Part shown: positions 17,199-25,486 of the stretch, piece after piece
Layout of the letters: each line of letters starts with the position of its first letter
Numbering within the stretch: position 1 is the stretch's first letter
Assembly: GCF_000716715.1 (NCBI RefSeq)
Contig: NZ_JNYJ01000006.1
Location: forward strand, 173,616 to 237,615
DNA: 64,000 nucleotides
DNA from: Dactylosporangium aurantiacum
GTDB taxonomy: Bacteria; Actinomycetota; Actinomycetes; Mycobacteriales; Micromonosporaceae
Direction: 5' to 3'
Notes under the pieces: model-generated
What the model was told of the DNA's origin: nothing
The model's input: the letters and a program-made list of their open reading frames with translations, nothing else
Databases searched by the model: none
Made by a program: the position numbers and the translations under genes

Positions 17199-18467
17199 TC
17201 AGGCGGGGCTGGGCTGGGGGTGGGTGCCGCGGCGCGCCGCGAGCCGGGTGGCGATGCCGCGGGCCAGGGCGCGGCCCCACAGGACCAGGCCGGTGCCGGT
17301 GACGGCGGTGCTCAGCAGTACCGAGGTGACGAAGTCGAACGAGGTCCAGATCGTCGACGGGTTGGTCAGGAAGTCGTAGATGGTGGACAGGTAGTGCCAC
17401 AGCACCGGGATCGTCACCGACACCAGCAGCAGCAGCGCCATCGCCCGGCCGATGAGCCAGAACACCGAGAAGCCCCACACCACGCGGCGCTCCCGCCGCG
17501 GCAGGGCGCTCTGGTCCCACAGGGCCTTGCGGCCGGTGACGCGGCGCAGCGCGTTCTCGATGAAGTGCTGGGTGTCGGTCATCAGGTCCTTGCAGCCGAA
17601 CGCGGTCGCGACCGTGTAGTACAGGTCGGTGCGCACGAACAGGAAGCCCTGCCAGTAGATGCGGCCGATGTACGTCACCGCGACGCCGTTGAGCAGCAGC
17701 AGCGTGGTGGGGGAGAAGCTGACCCAGCCTCGGCGCTCGGCCCACAGCACCGCGATGAACAGCGCCAGCGACGCCGAGTCCAGCAGCGCGCCGGCGAGGA
17801 ACGCCAGGTAGCGGGCGCGCTTCGGGGCGAGCCAGATCCCGGTCATGTCGGTCTCGATGACCGGGATGAACATGCGGTTCGACAGCCGGATCCGCGACGG
17901 TACGCCGGCGGCGCGGGCCGCGATCACGTGCGCGAACTCGTGCAGCATCGTGGCGGTGAACCCGATGGCGAACGTGATCCAGGTGAGCATCGCCAGGTGG
18001 TGCGGGTAGATCAGGGCCTGGAAGCCCGGCACCACGCCGGGGTCGGTGGCGACCAGGGCGACCATGCCGGCCAGCAGGGCGAGGGCGAGGATGACGACGG
18101 GCGGTCCGACGATGCGCCGGGCGGTCTCGGTGCTGATCCAGCTGAGGTGCCCGACGAAGCGGTCCGGCTCGGCCGCGGCGGCCGGCTCGGCGGGCGCCGA
18201 GCCGGCCGGCCGGACGAAGCCCTCGGCCTCCAGGGCGCCGACGAACCCGTCGATGTCGACCTGGCGGCCGGTGCGCTCCTCGTAGCGGCGGGAGGTCTCG
18301 CCGATCGTGTGCCCGGCGGCGAGGTCCTGCAGGATGCCCAGGCCGCTGCTCGGCAGGGACAGGAAGACGTTGCGGTTGGTGTCGCCGATGGAGACCGTGT
18401 CGCCCTCCAGCCGGTGCTGGAACGGCGGCACGTGCAGGACGGTGTCTGGTGCGTACATGGTCGGCAT
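17199..18467 (-). CDS. RRE/PqqD-like plus M50-type metalloprotease membrane protein (putative RiPP maturation)
   Basis: A 422-aa integral membrane protein. The N-terminal ~90 residues (NRNVFLSLPSSGLGILQDLA... VDIDGFVGALEAEGFV) look like a PqqD-like RiPP recognition element, which binds leader peptides. A multi-pass domain follows with the zinc metalloprotease motif HEFAHVIAARAAG (about residue 175) between hydrophobic segments, as in site-2-protease-like M50 enzymes. At least six more hydrophobic stretches follow. RRE-M50 fusions occur with ribosomally made peptides, where they process or export the modified peptide. A 24-codon peptide gene lies immediately upstream on the same strand with a hairpin between. 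Start: AAAGGAGGAG precedes the ATG; a longer in-frame version to 18734 would swallow the peptide gene and is rejected. Confidence 0.85.
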   Translation of the reverse strand: MPTMYAPDTVLHVPPFQHRLEGDTVSIGDTNRNVFLSLPSSGLGILQDLAAGHTIGETSRRYEERTGRQVDIDGFVGALEAEGFVRPAGSAPAEPAAAAEPDRFVGHLSWISTETARRIVGPPVVILALALLAGMVALVATDPGVVPGFQALIYPHHLAMLTWITFAIGFTATMLHEFAHVIAARAAGVPSRIRLSNRMFIPVIETDMTGIWLAPKRARYLAFLAGALLDSASLALFIAVLWAERRGWVSFSPTTLLLLNGVAVTYIGRIYWQGFLFVRTDLYYTVATAFGCKDLMTDTQHFIENALRRVTGRKALWDQSALPRRERRVVWGFSVFWLIGRAMALLLLVSVTIPVLWHYLSTIYDFLTNPSTIWTSFDFVTSVLLSTAVTGTGLVLWGRALARGIATRLAARRGTHPQPSPA

Positions 18468-18512
18468 GACTCCTCCTTTCCGAGAGGGCCTGAGGTGTGA
18501 CGGGCATGGTGC

Positions 18513-18552
18513 GACGGGCCCCGGGACGGCGAAGGACCGCCCGAGGCCCGTC
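18513..18552 (-). terminator. Hairpin between peptide gene and protease gene
   Basis: A 13-bp inverted repeat with one G-T type mismatch (18513-18525 and 18540-18552) and a 14-nt loop. It lies 22 bases after the peptide stop and before the protease ribosome site. In RiPP operons such hairpins often act as partial terminators, keeping precursor mRNA in excess. Confidence 0.55.
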
Positions 18553-18574
18553 GAACGCGGCGCTGATGCGGCGA

Positions 18575-18649
18575 TCAGGCCGACACCGAGCAGCCAGCCG
18601 TGGTGCTGGTGGTGACCGGCTCCAGCTTGCGAACCTCGATCTTGTCCAT
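18575..18649 (-). CDS. Putative RiPP precursor peptide (24 aa)
   Basis: A short gene of 24 codons with a charged N-terminal half (MDKIEVRKLEPV, probable leader) and a small-residue C-terminal half (TTSTTAGCSVSA, probable core) containing one cysteine and seven Ser/Thr. Its ribosome site is exceptional: a run at 18652-18667, read on the minus strand, is complementary to nearly the whole 16S 3' tail. That is typical of highly expressed peptides. The RRE/M50 protease gene lies directly downstream. No RiPP class can be assigned: no lanthionine synthetase, radical SAM or YcaO gene is nearby. Function is inferred from size, translation signal and context. Confidence 0.65.
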   Translation of the reverse strand: MDKIEVRKLEPVTTSTTAGCSVSA

Positions 18650-18651
18650 GC

Positions 18652-18667
18652 GGAATCACCTCCTTCT
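18652..18667 (-). promoter_or_regulatory. Extended Shine-Dalgarno of the peptide gene
   Basis: On the minus strand it reads AGAAGGAGGTGATTCC, almost the full complement of the 16S rRNA 3' end, ending two bases before the ATG of the 24-codon gene. The tight spacing is unusual and decides the start. Confidence 0.75.
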
Positions 18668-18726
18668 GCGGGCAGCGCGAATCACCAGTTGCCTGGCGCT
18701 CTGGGCGACCGGATGCCGGCCAGTCT

Positions 18727-18738
18727 GGAATCACCTCC
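18727..18738 (-). repeat. Second copy of GGAGGTGATTCC without an ATG
   Basis: The 12-base core of the peptide gene's ribosome site recurs 75 bases upstream (18727-18738 versus 18652-18663), and GGTGATTC recurs a third time at 18679-18686. No start codon or peptide-like frame follows the outer copies. They may be remnants of a lost precursor gene. Confidence 0.5.
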
Positions 18739-18780
18739 CGGCGCGGCGGCCGGAGGTGTGATGAAGGATCGGGGGGCGGG

Positions 18781-19578
18781 CTACCGCCCGGCGGCCTCGC
18801 TCACCGGGGGTGCGGTGCTCGCGCGGACGAAGTCCTCCCACGAGCGCTTCCCGCGCTGCGGCGGCCCCGCCTCGGTGCTGTCCGGCGCGAGCAGCCCACC
18901 GGCGTTGATCTTCGCCATGCCCGGGAACCACAGCTGCAGGACGGGGCGGCGCTTGCCGGTGACGCGCAGCAGGTCGCGCAGCGTCCCGGCGAAGGTGGTG
19001 CGGTGCGGCCCGGTGAGGTCCGGCACGCGGCCGGCGGGCGGCGCGAGCGCCAGCTCGACGAGCCGGTCCGCGACGTCGGAGGCGTCGACCGGCTCGACCG
19101 GGAACCCGCGCGGCACCGGCACGACCGGCAGCTTCGCCAGCTTGCGGGCGCCGCTGTAGATCATGTCGTAGAACTGGGTGGCCCGAAGGACCGTCCACGG
19201 CACGGTGGACGCGCACACGACCTGCTCGGCGGCGAGCTTCTCCTTGAAGTAGCCGAACGAGACGCGGTCGACCCCGACGATGGAGATGAAGACCAGGTGG
19301 GCGGTGCCGGCCTGCTCGGCGGCGCGGACCAGGGTCGCCGTCGTCGCGGCGTCACCCTTCTGCGCGCTGGCCAGGTGGACGATCGTCGGTGCGCCGGCCA
19401 CCGCCTCGGCGACGCCGGCTCCGGTGGTCAGGTCACCGACGACATACTCCGCACCGCCGGTGGCCTCCCGCGGGGTGCGGCTCAGCACCCGCACCGGCAC
19501 GCCGGCCGCGGTCAGCCGGTCGACGACGCGCCGACCGAGTGTGCCGGTGCCGCCGGTCACGAGCACTGGTGCTGCCAT
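18781..19578 (-). CDS. NmrA/atypical SDR family NAD(P)-binding protein
   Basis: A 265-aa atypical short-chain dehydrogenase. The NAD(P) motif VLVTGGTGTLGRRVVDRL is at the N-terminus, followed by VVGDLT, TIVHLASAQKGD and a NmrA-type mid-region with YFKEKLAAEQVV (the Lys of YxxxK is shifted to FKEK). The family includes NADPH-sensing regulators and nucleoside-diphosphate-sugar-type reductases; the exact reaction cannot be given. The start with GGAGGTGG upstream was chosen; a start three codons earlier is possible. It lies upstream of the putative peptide gene on the same strand, but a common role is unproven. Confidence 0.85.
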   Translation of the reverse strand: MAAPVLVTGGTGTLGRRVVDRLTAAGVPVRVLSRTPREATGGAEYVVGDLTTGAGVAEAVAGAPTIVHLASAQKGDAATTATLVRAAEQAGTAHLVFISIVGVDRVSFGYFKEKLAAEQVVCASTVPWTVLRATQFYDMIYSGARKLAKLPVVPVPRGFPVEPVDASDVADRLVELALAPPAGRVPDLTGPHRTTFAGTLRDLLRVTGKRRPVLQLWFPGMAKINAGGLLAPDSTEAGPPQRGKRSWEDFVRASTAPPVSEAAGR

Positions 19579-19796
19579 GCCGACCACCTCCTCAATGCTC
19601 AGCGGACCGTTGCGGACCGGGTGTCACTCATATGACCGGCCCCGCCCGGGAAGTGTGACGGCCGCGACCGGAAATCCTTCCGCGTCTTGTAATCAGCGTC
19701 GTTCAACTGCACCCGGCGTCGCTGGACCCTCCGATCGCCTCCGCTCTACCTTCCAGACGGCATACGCCCCGTCGCGAGTCCTTGGGAGGCGCCGCT

Positions 19797-21410
19797 ATGC
19801 CCGATCCCCACGTTTACGACCAACCCGGCCGCACGGACACGGTGCACGGCCGCACCGTGCCCGTGCCGGCCGGCCCATCCGGTCCGGCCGGACCGCCCGG
19901 CCCACCCGACGAGCTCACCACGCTGCTGCGCGACACCGACTTCTGGTCCGACGGGATGGTCCGCGCCGCCGGCATCCCGATCGTGGACGTCCCGTTCGTG
20001 ACCGTCGGCGGTGGCCTCGGGTCCTTCGTCACCGTGGACTACCTGCGCATCGCCGGCGTGCCGGCCGACGAGATCCGGGTGCTGTCCAACCTGGACTACC
20101 CGTGGCAGACATATGAGTATCTCACCCGAGTTTCGCAGATCCCCGGCCCGGAACGCATCCGCTCGGACTCCTCGTCGCGCCCCGACAACATCTGGGGCTT
20201 CCCGTCGTACGCGGTCGGCGAGGCCTGGCGCGAGCGGACGCTGAAGCCGCTGTGGGAGGTGTTCACCGAGCCGCTCATCGCCGACTACTGGACGCCGCGG
20301 GTCGGTGCCGTGTTCCGCGGCCTCGAGCGCGAGGCCAAGCGCATCGGCTACCCCGACATGCTCTCCCGCGGCCTGGTCCGCACGGTGCGGCGGCGGATGG
20401 ACGGCGGCTACTTCACCATCCTCACGCCGCGCCCGGGCGACACCACGACGCAGCCGACCGCGTACCGGTCCCAGTTCGTGCACATCGCCGTCGGGTACCC
20501 GGGACTGCGGTTCCTGCCGGACCTGCAGGCGCTGCGGCTCGGCGCCGGCGACTACCACCACGTCGTCAACGCCTACGAGCCGCACGAGCACGTGTACCAG
20601 CACCTGATGACCGCGCCCGGCACGGTGGTCGTGCGCGGCGGCGGGATCGTGGCGTCACGGGTCCTGCAGCGCATCATGGACGACCGGGAGCGCAACGGGG
20701 CGCAGACCAACGTCGTGCACGTGTTCCGCACGTTCGTCCGCGGGCCGCAGGGCCCGCACCCGTGGCTGCGCCAGCCCGGCGGCGACGGCTGGGCGTACCA
20801 GGGCTTCAACTACCCGAAGTCGGTGTGGGGCGGCCAGCTCAAGGCCGAGGTCCGCAAGCTGGACGGCGAGGCGCGGGCCCGGGCGTACCACCAGATGGGC
20901 GGCACGTCCACGCCGTACCGGCGCACCTGGCAGCGGCAGCTGGCGGCGGGCCGCAACGGCGGGTACTACACGGCGCTGCAGGGCGCGATCGAGCAGGTCG
21001 AGGTCAACCCCGACGGCCGGCTGCGCTGCCGGATCGTCGGCGAGAACGGCGCCCGCGAGATCCACGCCGAGTACATCATCGACTGCACCGGCCTGCAGCC
21101 CGACATCACCCACCACCGGGTCCTCAAGGACCTGCTCGACCACGGCGGCGCCGGCCGCAACCCGCTCGGCGGCCTCGAGGTCGAGCGGCACTTCGAGGTC
21201 AAGGGCACGGCGAGCGGCAACGGCGCCCTCTACGCGTCCGGGGTCGCGACCCGCGGCGGGTACTTCCCGGGCGTCGACACGTTCCTCGGCCTGCAGATCG
21301 CCGCCCAGGAGATCGCCGAGGACCTGGCCCGGCGCGGCTTCGCCCGGCCCCTGACAGTGTCCCGCTCGACCCGGCAGTGGTTCAACTGGCTGCTCAACCG
21401 GCCGGTCTGA
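19797..21410 (+). CDS. FAD/NAD(P)-binding oxidoreductase
   Basis: A 537-aa predicted flavoprotein. A proline/glycine-rich N-terminal 40 residues is followed by a Rossmann motif GGGLGSFVTVDYLRIAGV (about 77) and, near the end, IIDCTGLQPDITHH and the typical closing FAD element GNGALYASGVATRGGYFPGVDTFLGLQIAA. The middle contains conserved-looking FRTFVRGPQG and YQGFNYPKSVWGG. No close enzyme is recognised. It starts a run with a small membrane protein, an FHA protein and an antiporter (gap of 10 bases, then an ATGA overlap), so it probably works with them at the membrane. GGGAGG before the ATG supports the start. Confidence 0.85.
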   Translation: MPDPHVYDQPGRTDTVHGRTVPVPAGPSGPAGPPGPPDELTTLLRDTDFWSDGMVRAAGIPIVDVPFVTVGGGLGSFVTVDYLRIAGVPADEIRVLSNLDYPWQTYEYLTRVSQIPGPERIRSDSSSRPDNIWGFPSYAVGEAWRERTLKPLWEVFTEPLIADYWTPRVGAVFRGLEREAKRIGYPDMLSRGLVRTVRRRMDGGYFTILTPRPGDTTTQPTAYRSQFVHIAVGYPGLRFLPDLQALRLGAGDYHHVVNAYEPHEHVYQHLMTAPGTVVVRGGGIVASRVLQRIMDDRERNGAQTNVVHVFRTFVRGPQGPHPWLRQPGGDGWAYQGFNYPKSVWGGQLKAEVRKLDGEARARAYHQMGGTSTPYRRTWQRQLAAGRNGGYYTALQGAIEQVEVNPDGRLRCRIVGENGAREIHAEYIIDCTGLQPDITHHRVLKDLLDHGGAGRNPLGGLEVERHFEVKGTASGNGALYASGVATRGGYFPGVDTFLGLQIAAQEIAEDLARRGFARPLTVSRSTRQWFNWLLNRPV

Positions 21411-21420
21411 GGAGACATAC

Positions 21421-21855
21421 ATGGTTCCCACCCTGACGGGCCGCATCCAGACCCGTATCGCGCTGCTGGCCACGGTCGGCGCGCTGGTCACCGCCCTGCT
21501 CACCCCGTTCCTTCCCGGCGGCGGCCCGCTGCAGCCCCGGTATGGCACGACGTACCTGCTGCTGGCCGCCGTCACCGTGCTCGGGGTCGGCTGGGAGTTC
21601 GTCTACCACGCCCTCATGCAGTTCCGCTGGGAGAAGGACTGGCCGACGCTGTTCGGGCTGCTGACCTTCGCCCCGGAGGGCGCGCTGGTGTGGTTCCTGG
21701 CCCAACGGGGCTCGGTGCCGGGGCTGCACGCCCCGTCGTTCGCCGCGTTCAGCATCCACTTCCTCGTGGTGTGGCTGTGCGTGTGGCTCATCGCGAACGG
21801 GCCGATGCGGGTTCCCTTTCCACGCTGGAGATTTCATGGAGGTCGGCTGCTATGA
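21421..21855 (+). CDS. Small four-helix membrane protein
   Basis: A 144-aa hydrophobic protein with about four membrane segments (around residues 15-35, 42-62, 74-95 and 103-130). It contains YHALMQFRWEKDWPTLFGLL and a basic C-terminal tail, PRWRFHGGRLL. I do not recognise the family. It starts 10 bases after the flavoprotein stop, and its TGA overlaps the FHA gene ATG, so it is almost surely co-translated with both. It might anchor the flavoprotein or FHA protein at the membrane. Confidence 0.85.
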   Translation: MVPTLTGRIQTRIALLATVGALVTALLTPFLPGGGPLQPRYGTTYLLLAAVTVLGVGWEFVYHALMQFRWEKDWPTLFGLLTFAPEGALVWFLAQRGSVPGLHAPSFAAFSIHFLVVWLCVWLIANGPMRVPFPRWRFHGGRLL

Positions 21856-23993
21856 CGATGCCTACGGTGACCGGTGGCGCCGCGACCGGACCGGCCGGCG
21901 CGGGCACGTCCCGCCCAGCCCGGCGCCGCCGCGCCACGACCCCCGAGCCGCAGCCACCGTCCCCGGCGGTGCCACCGGAGGCTGAGGCGCCGGCACCGGC
22001 GCCGGCCCCGACGGCCCGCCGGCGCGCGGCCGCGACACAGGCGGCGAGGCCGGCCACGTCGGCCGCGGTGAAGGCCGCGCCGGCGAGGTCCCGGGCCGCG
22101 GCGGCGGACACGGTGCAGCCGCCCCTGGACGAGCTGGACGAGCCGGACGAGCCGGCGAAGGCGACGAAGGCGCCGAAGGCGAAGACGGTGACGGTGGCGG
22201 CGGCGAAGACCACGCCGCGCCGCACGGCCACCGCGAGCGTCGCGCCGCACACCGTCGCACCGCAGGCGCCCGCCACGCCGCACCCCGTGTCGCCGCATCC
22301 GGTGGCGCCGCACGTGGTGGCGCCCGCGACGGTCAGGACCGTGACGACGCGGGTGACCACGATGCGGACCGCGACGGGGCGTGCCGCGGCCGCCCGCGCC
22401 GCGGCGGCCCGGTCGGCGGCGGCGCGGGCGGCCGCGCTGCCGGCCGTCGCTCCCGCTCCGGTCGTGGCCCCCGAGCCGGCCGGCGCGCAGGAGCCGGCCG
22501 GCGCCCTGACCGACGTGCTGACCGACGCCGTCGACGACGCCATGGACACCCGCATGGACGCCCGCATGGGCGACGCCATGGGCGGCGAAATGGGCGGCGG
22601 CGTGGGCGGCGGGCTGGACGGCACCGTCGCCGCCGTGGTGCGCGCGACGCCGGGGATGACCGTGCGGCCGCTGCCGGGCAACGGCCTCGTCATGCGCCAG
22701 GGCGACCTGGTCCTCGCCGGGGCGGAGGCCGGCATCGGTGTGGTCGTCAAGGCGTTCGCCGAGGTCGTCGCCGCCGGCGGGGACGGGGTGCTGCTGGTGC
22801 GCCGGGTGGCCGCGGTCCTCGCCGCCGACTACGCCGGGGCGGTCGCCGCCTGCGCCGCCTGCGGTCCGACCCGCGACGGCCGTCTCGCCGTGCTGGTGTA
22901 CGCCGGTGCCCGCGCCCACATCGACGCGGCCGGGCAGGCCAGCACGCTCTCCGGCGAGCACGACATCGCCGCGGTGGCCCGGGTCCTGCCGGCACCGGTG
23001 GACGCCGTCCGCCTGGAGCTGCCCGGCGCGGCCGACGCCGACCCGCGCACCCGGCTCGACGTCGGCGTGGTGGTGGCGGCCGGGGTGAGCATCACGTTCG
23101 CCGACGGCATGCCCAGGCTGACGCCCCAGGAACCGGCGCCGGCCGCACCCGCCACGGCCGCGGCACCGGCCTCGGCACCCGCCGCGCCGGAACACGCGAT
23201 GGCGCCCGAACCGGCGACGGCACCGCACCACATGACGGCGCCGGAGCACGCGATGGCGCCGCAGCACGCGATGGCGCCGGAACCGGCGATGGCCCACGCC
23301 GCCATGCCGGCACCCGCGTACCCGGCGGCACCGACAGCCGTCGCCGCACCCGTCGCCGTGGCGGCGCCCGCCGCCGCGCCGCCGCTGCACGACACCGGGT
23401 CCCACGTGGCGGTGGGGCAGCGGCCGCAGGTCGAGCACCGCGCGACGGTGGCGGTCCCCGTGGTGGCGCCGAGCCGCCGCGACGCCGGCGAGGCGCAGCC
23501 GGAACGGCCCGTCCAGCCGCACGCCCCGCTGGTGAGCGGGCTGCACTGCCCCGAGGGCCACTTCAACGACCCGCGGCTCAAGTACTGCGGCGTCTGCGGC
23601 ATGTCGATGACCCAGGCGGCCTCCGTCGAGCAGGACGGCCTGCGCCCTCCGCTCGGCGTGCTGGTGCTGGACCGGGGCGGCACGTTCGTCCTGGACGGTG
23701 ACCTGGTCGTCGGCCGGGAGCCGCAGGCCGACCGGGACGTCGTCGCCGGGATCGCCCGGCCGCTCGTGCTCGACGAGCCGGCGCTGACCGTGTCCCGGCA
23801 GCACGCCCGGATCAGCCTCATCGACTGGGACGTGTACGTCGAGGACCTCGACTCGAAGAACGGCACCCGGCTGCAGCGTCCGGGTGTCCAGCCCACCCAC
23901 ATCGCGGCGAACACGCTGACCCCGATCGGGCCCGGCACGGTGATCTGGATGGGCGACCGCTGGCTGCGGTACGAGTCCAACCGTCACCTCTGA
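21852..23993 (+). CDS. FHA-domain protein with zinc ribbon and long disordered Ala/Pro-rich regions
   Basis: A 713-aa protein. Residues 1-215 are Ala/Pro/Lys-rich and probably disordered. A globular part lies at about 220-420 (MTVRPLPGNGLVMRQGDLVLAG). Residues 430-550 are a second low-complexity stretch with repeated HAMAP/EPA units. A zinc ribbon (CPEGHF...YCGVCG) lies at about 563-582. The C-terminal FHA domain shows GREP, SRQHARIS and LDSKNGT at about 628-690, the phosphothreonine-binding loops. FHA domains read Ser/Thr kinase signals. The ATG overlaps the preceding stop. It may regulate or scaffold the neighbouring antiporter; this is inference. Confidence 0.88.
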   Translation: MTMPTVTGGAATGPAGAGTSRPARRRRATTPEPQPPSPAVPPEAEAPAPAPAPTARRRAAATQAARPATSAAVKAAPARSRAAAADTVQPPLDELDEPDEPAKATKAPKAKTVTVAAAKTTPRRTATASVAPHTVAPQAPATPHPVSPHPVAPHVVAPATVRTVTTRVTTMRTATGRAAAARAAAARSAAARAAALPAVAPAPVVAPEPAGAQEPAGALTDVLTDAVDDAMDTRMDARMGDAMGGEMGGGVGGGLDGTVAAVVRATPGMTVRPLPGNGLVMRQGDLVLAGAEAGIGVVVKAFAEVVAAGGDGVLLVRRVAAVLAADYAGAVAACAACGPTRDGRLAVLVYAGARAHIDAAGQASTLSGEHDIAAVARVLPAPVDAVRLELPGAADADPRTRLDVGVVVAAGVSITFADGMPRLTPQEPAPAAPATAAAPASAPAAPEHAMAPEPATAPHHMTAPEHAMAPQHAMAPEPAMAHAAMPAPAYPAAPTAVAAPVAVAAPAAAPPLHDTGSHVAVGQRPQVEHRATVAVPVVAPSRRDAGEAQPERPVQPHAPLVSGLHCPEGHFNDPRLKYCGVCGMSMTQAASVEQDGLRPPLGVLVLDRGGTFVLDGDLVVGREPQADRDVVAGIARPLVLDEPALTVSRQHARISLIDWDVYVEDLDSKNGTRLQRPGVQPTHIAANTLTPIGPGTVIWMGDRWLRYESNRHL
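23191..23300 (+). repeat. Low-complexity repeat encoding HAMAP/EPA units
   Basis: Degenerate 15-24-base units within the FHA gene encode repeated EHAMAP, EPATAP, QHAMAP and EPAMA, rich in His and Met. It may be a flexible or metal-binding linker. Confidence 0.65.
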
Positions 23994-24023
23994 GCCCGCC
24001 CCCGGCACCGAGAAAGGCCTGTC

Positions 24024-25286
24024 GTGACCACGCACCAGCTCGCACAGCTGTTCCTGACCTTGGCCGTCATCATCGTCCTCGCCCGGGTGTTCGGCGCCGC
24101 GGCCCGCCGGCTCGGCCAGCCGGCCGTCCTGGGGGAGCTCACCGCCGGCATCCTCGCCGGGCCGACGCTGCTCAGCGCCGACCTGCGCGGCATGCTCTTC
24201 CCGGCGTCGATCGGCACCGCCCTCGCGGCGTTGGCGAACGTCGCCCTGGTGCTGTTCATGTTCTGCGTCGGACTCGAGCTCGACCAGGCGCTGCTGAAGG
24301 GCCGGGGCCGAGCGGCGGTGGCGGTCTCGATCGGCTCGATCGTCGTGCCGTTCGCGCTCGCCGTCGGTCCGGCGCTGTGGATGGCCGGCAATCACCGGGT
24401 CGGTGACCGGTTGCCGTTCGTGCTGTTCATCGGGGCGGCGATGTCGGTGACCGCGTTCCCGGTGCTGGCCCGGATCCTGACGGACCGGAAGATGCACCGG
24501 CTGGAGATCGGCGGGCTGGCGCTGGCCAGCGCGGCGCTCGGCGACGTCCTCGCCTGGGTGCTGCTGGCGTTCGTGACGGCGGTCGGCGGGTACGCCGCCG
24601 GTGGGCAGTGGCAGGTCACGCTGGCCGTGCCGTACGTGCTGCTGATGCTGTTCGTCGTCCGGCCACTGCTGCGCAGGGCGTGCACCGTGGCCGGCCGGCC
24701 CCGGCCGCTCACCCCGGGGCTGCTGTCGCTGCTGCTCGCCGGGCTGCTGCTGTCCAGCTACGCCACCGAACGGATCGGCATCCACTTCATCTTCGGTGCG
24801 TTCCTGTACGGAGCGATGATGCCCACGCGCGGCTTCGCCCACTTCCGCCAGGAGCTCGTGGAGCGCATCGAGCCGGTCAGCGGCACCATCCTGCTGCCGG
24901 TCTTCTTCGTCATCTCCGGTATGCGCGTCGACCTGTCCACGGTCGGCACCCGTGGCCTCGTCGAGCTGGCGGTGATCCTCGCGGTCGCGGTCGGCGGGAA
25001 GTTCGGCGGCGCGTACCTCTGCGCCCGTTCGGCGGGCCTCGGCGCCCGGCAGTCGGGCACCCTGGCGTCGTTGATGAACACCCGCGGACTGACCGAGATC
25101 GTGTTCCTCACCGTCGGCCTGCAGCACGCGATCATCGACCGGGACCTGTTCTCCCTGATGGTCGTGATGGCGATCGTGACGACGGCGATGGCCGGCCCGC
25201 TGCTGCACTGGTTCTACCCGCGCCACATGGTGGAGCGGGACCTCGCGGCCGCCACGCAGGAACCGGTGCTGGCCGGCGTGAAGTGA
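24024..25286 (+). CDS. Cation:proton antiporter, CPA2/KefB-like
   Basis: A 420-aa membrane protein with about 12 hydrophobic segments and no cytosolic TrkA-N tail. N-terminal LGQPAVLGELTAGILAGPTLL and the later MNTRGLTEIVFLTVGLQ are classic CPA2 sodium- or potassium/proton antiporter elements. In the middle lies AMSVTAFPVLARIL, the usual position of ion-binding residues. It probably exchanges a monovalent cation for protons. It follows the FHA gene after 30 bases with an AGAAAGG ribosome site and a GTG start, so it is likely the last gene of that operon. The FHA protein could link it to kinase signalling. Confidence 0.92.
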   Translation: MTTHQLAQLFLTLAVIIVLARVFGAAARRLGQPAVLGELTAGILAGPTLLSADLRGMLFPASIGTALAALANVALVLFMFCVGLELDQALLKGRGRAAVAVSIGSIVVPFALAVGPALWMAGNHRVGDRLPFVLFIGAAMSVTAFPVLARILTDRKMHRLEIGGLALASAALGDVLAWVLLAFVTAVGGYAAGGQWQVTLAVPYVLLMLFVVRPLLRRACTVAGRPRPLTPGLLSLLLAGLLLSSYATERIGIHFIFGAFLYGAMMPTRGFAHFRQELVERIEPVSGTILLPVFFVISGMRVDLSTVGTRGLVELAVILAVAVGGKFGGAYLCARSAGLGARQSGTLASLMNTRGLTEIVFLTVGLQHAIIDRDLFSLMVVMAIVTTAMAGPLLHWFYPRHMVERDLAAATQEPVLAGVK

Positions 25287-25486
25287 CCGGCGCGGCGTGT
25301 TCAGCCGCGGCCGTGCCGCGGTCGAACAGCCAGCAGTCCACTGTGGACGTACAACGGCAGTGCCGAACGCATCGACGGCGGCCTCCGTACCCCGTAGGTT
25401 GAGCCCATCCCCGCCCGGCCCGGTGCCAGGCCCGCATTCAAGTAAATCGACAGACATCAATACGTGTGACACGGAGGGAAACAGTC

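Noticed and set aside
16831..18507. Alternative minus-strand frame over the protease gene
   Set aside because: Arg/Pro-rich shadow; the protease frame has the HEFAH motif and membrane segments.
18468..18734. N-terminal extension of the M50 protease gene
   Set aside because: The extension overlaps the peptide gene, ribosome sites and a hairpin and has no domain; AAAGGAGGAG marks the internal ATG.
21834..25472. 1212-codon minus-strand frame opposite the FHA and antiporter genes
   Set aside because: Composition is an antisense shadow (Arg, His, Gly, Asp-rich); real genes on the plus strand have FHA and antiporter motifs.
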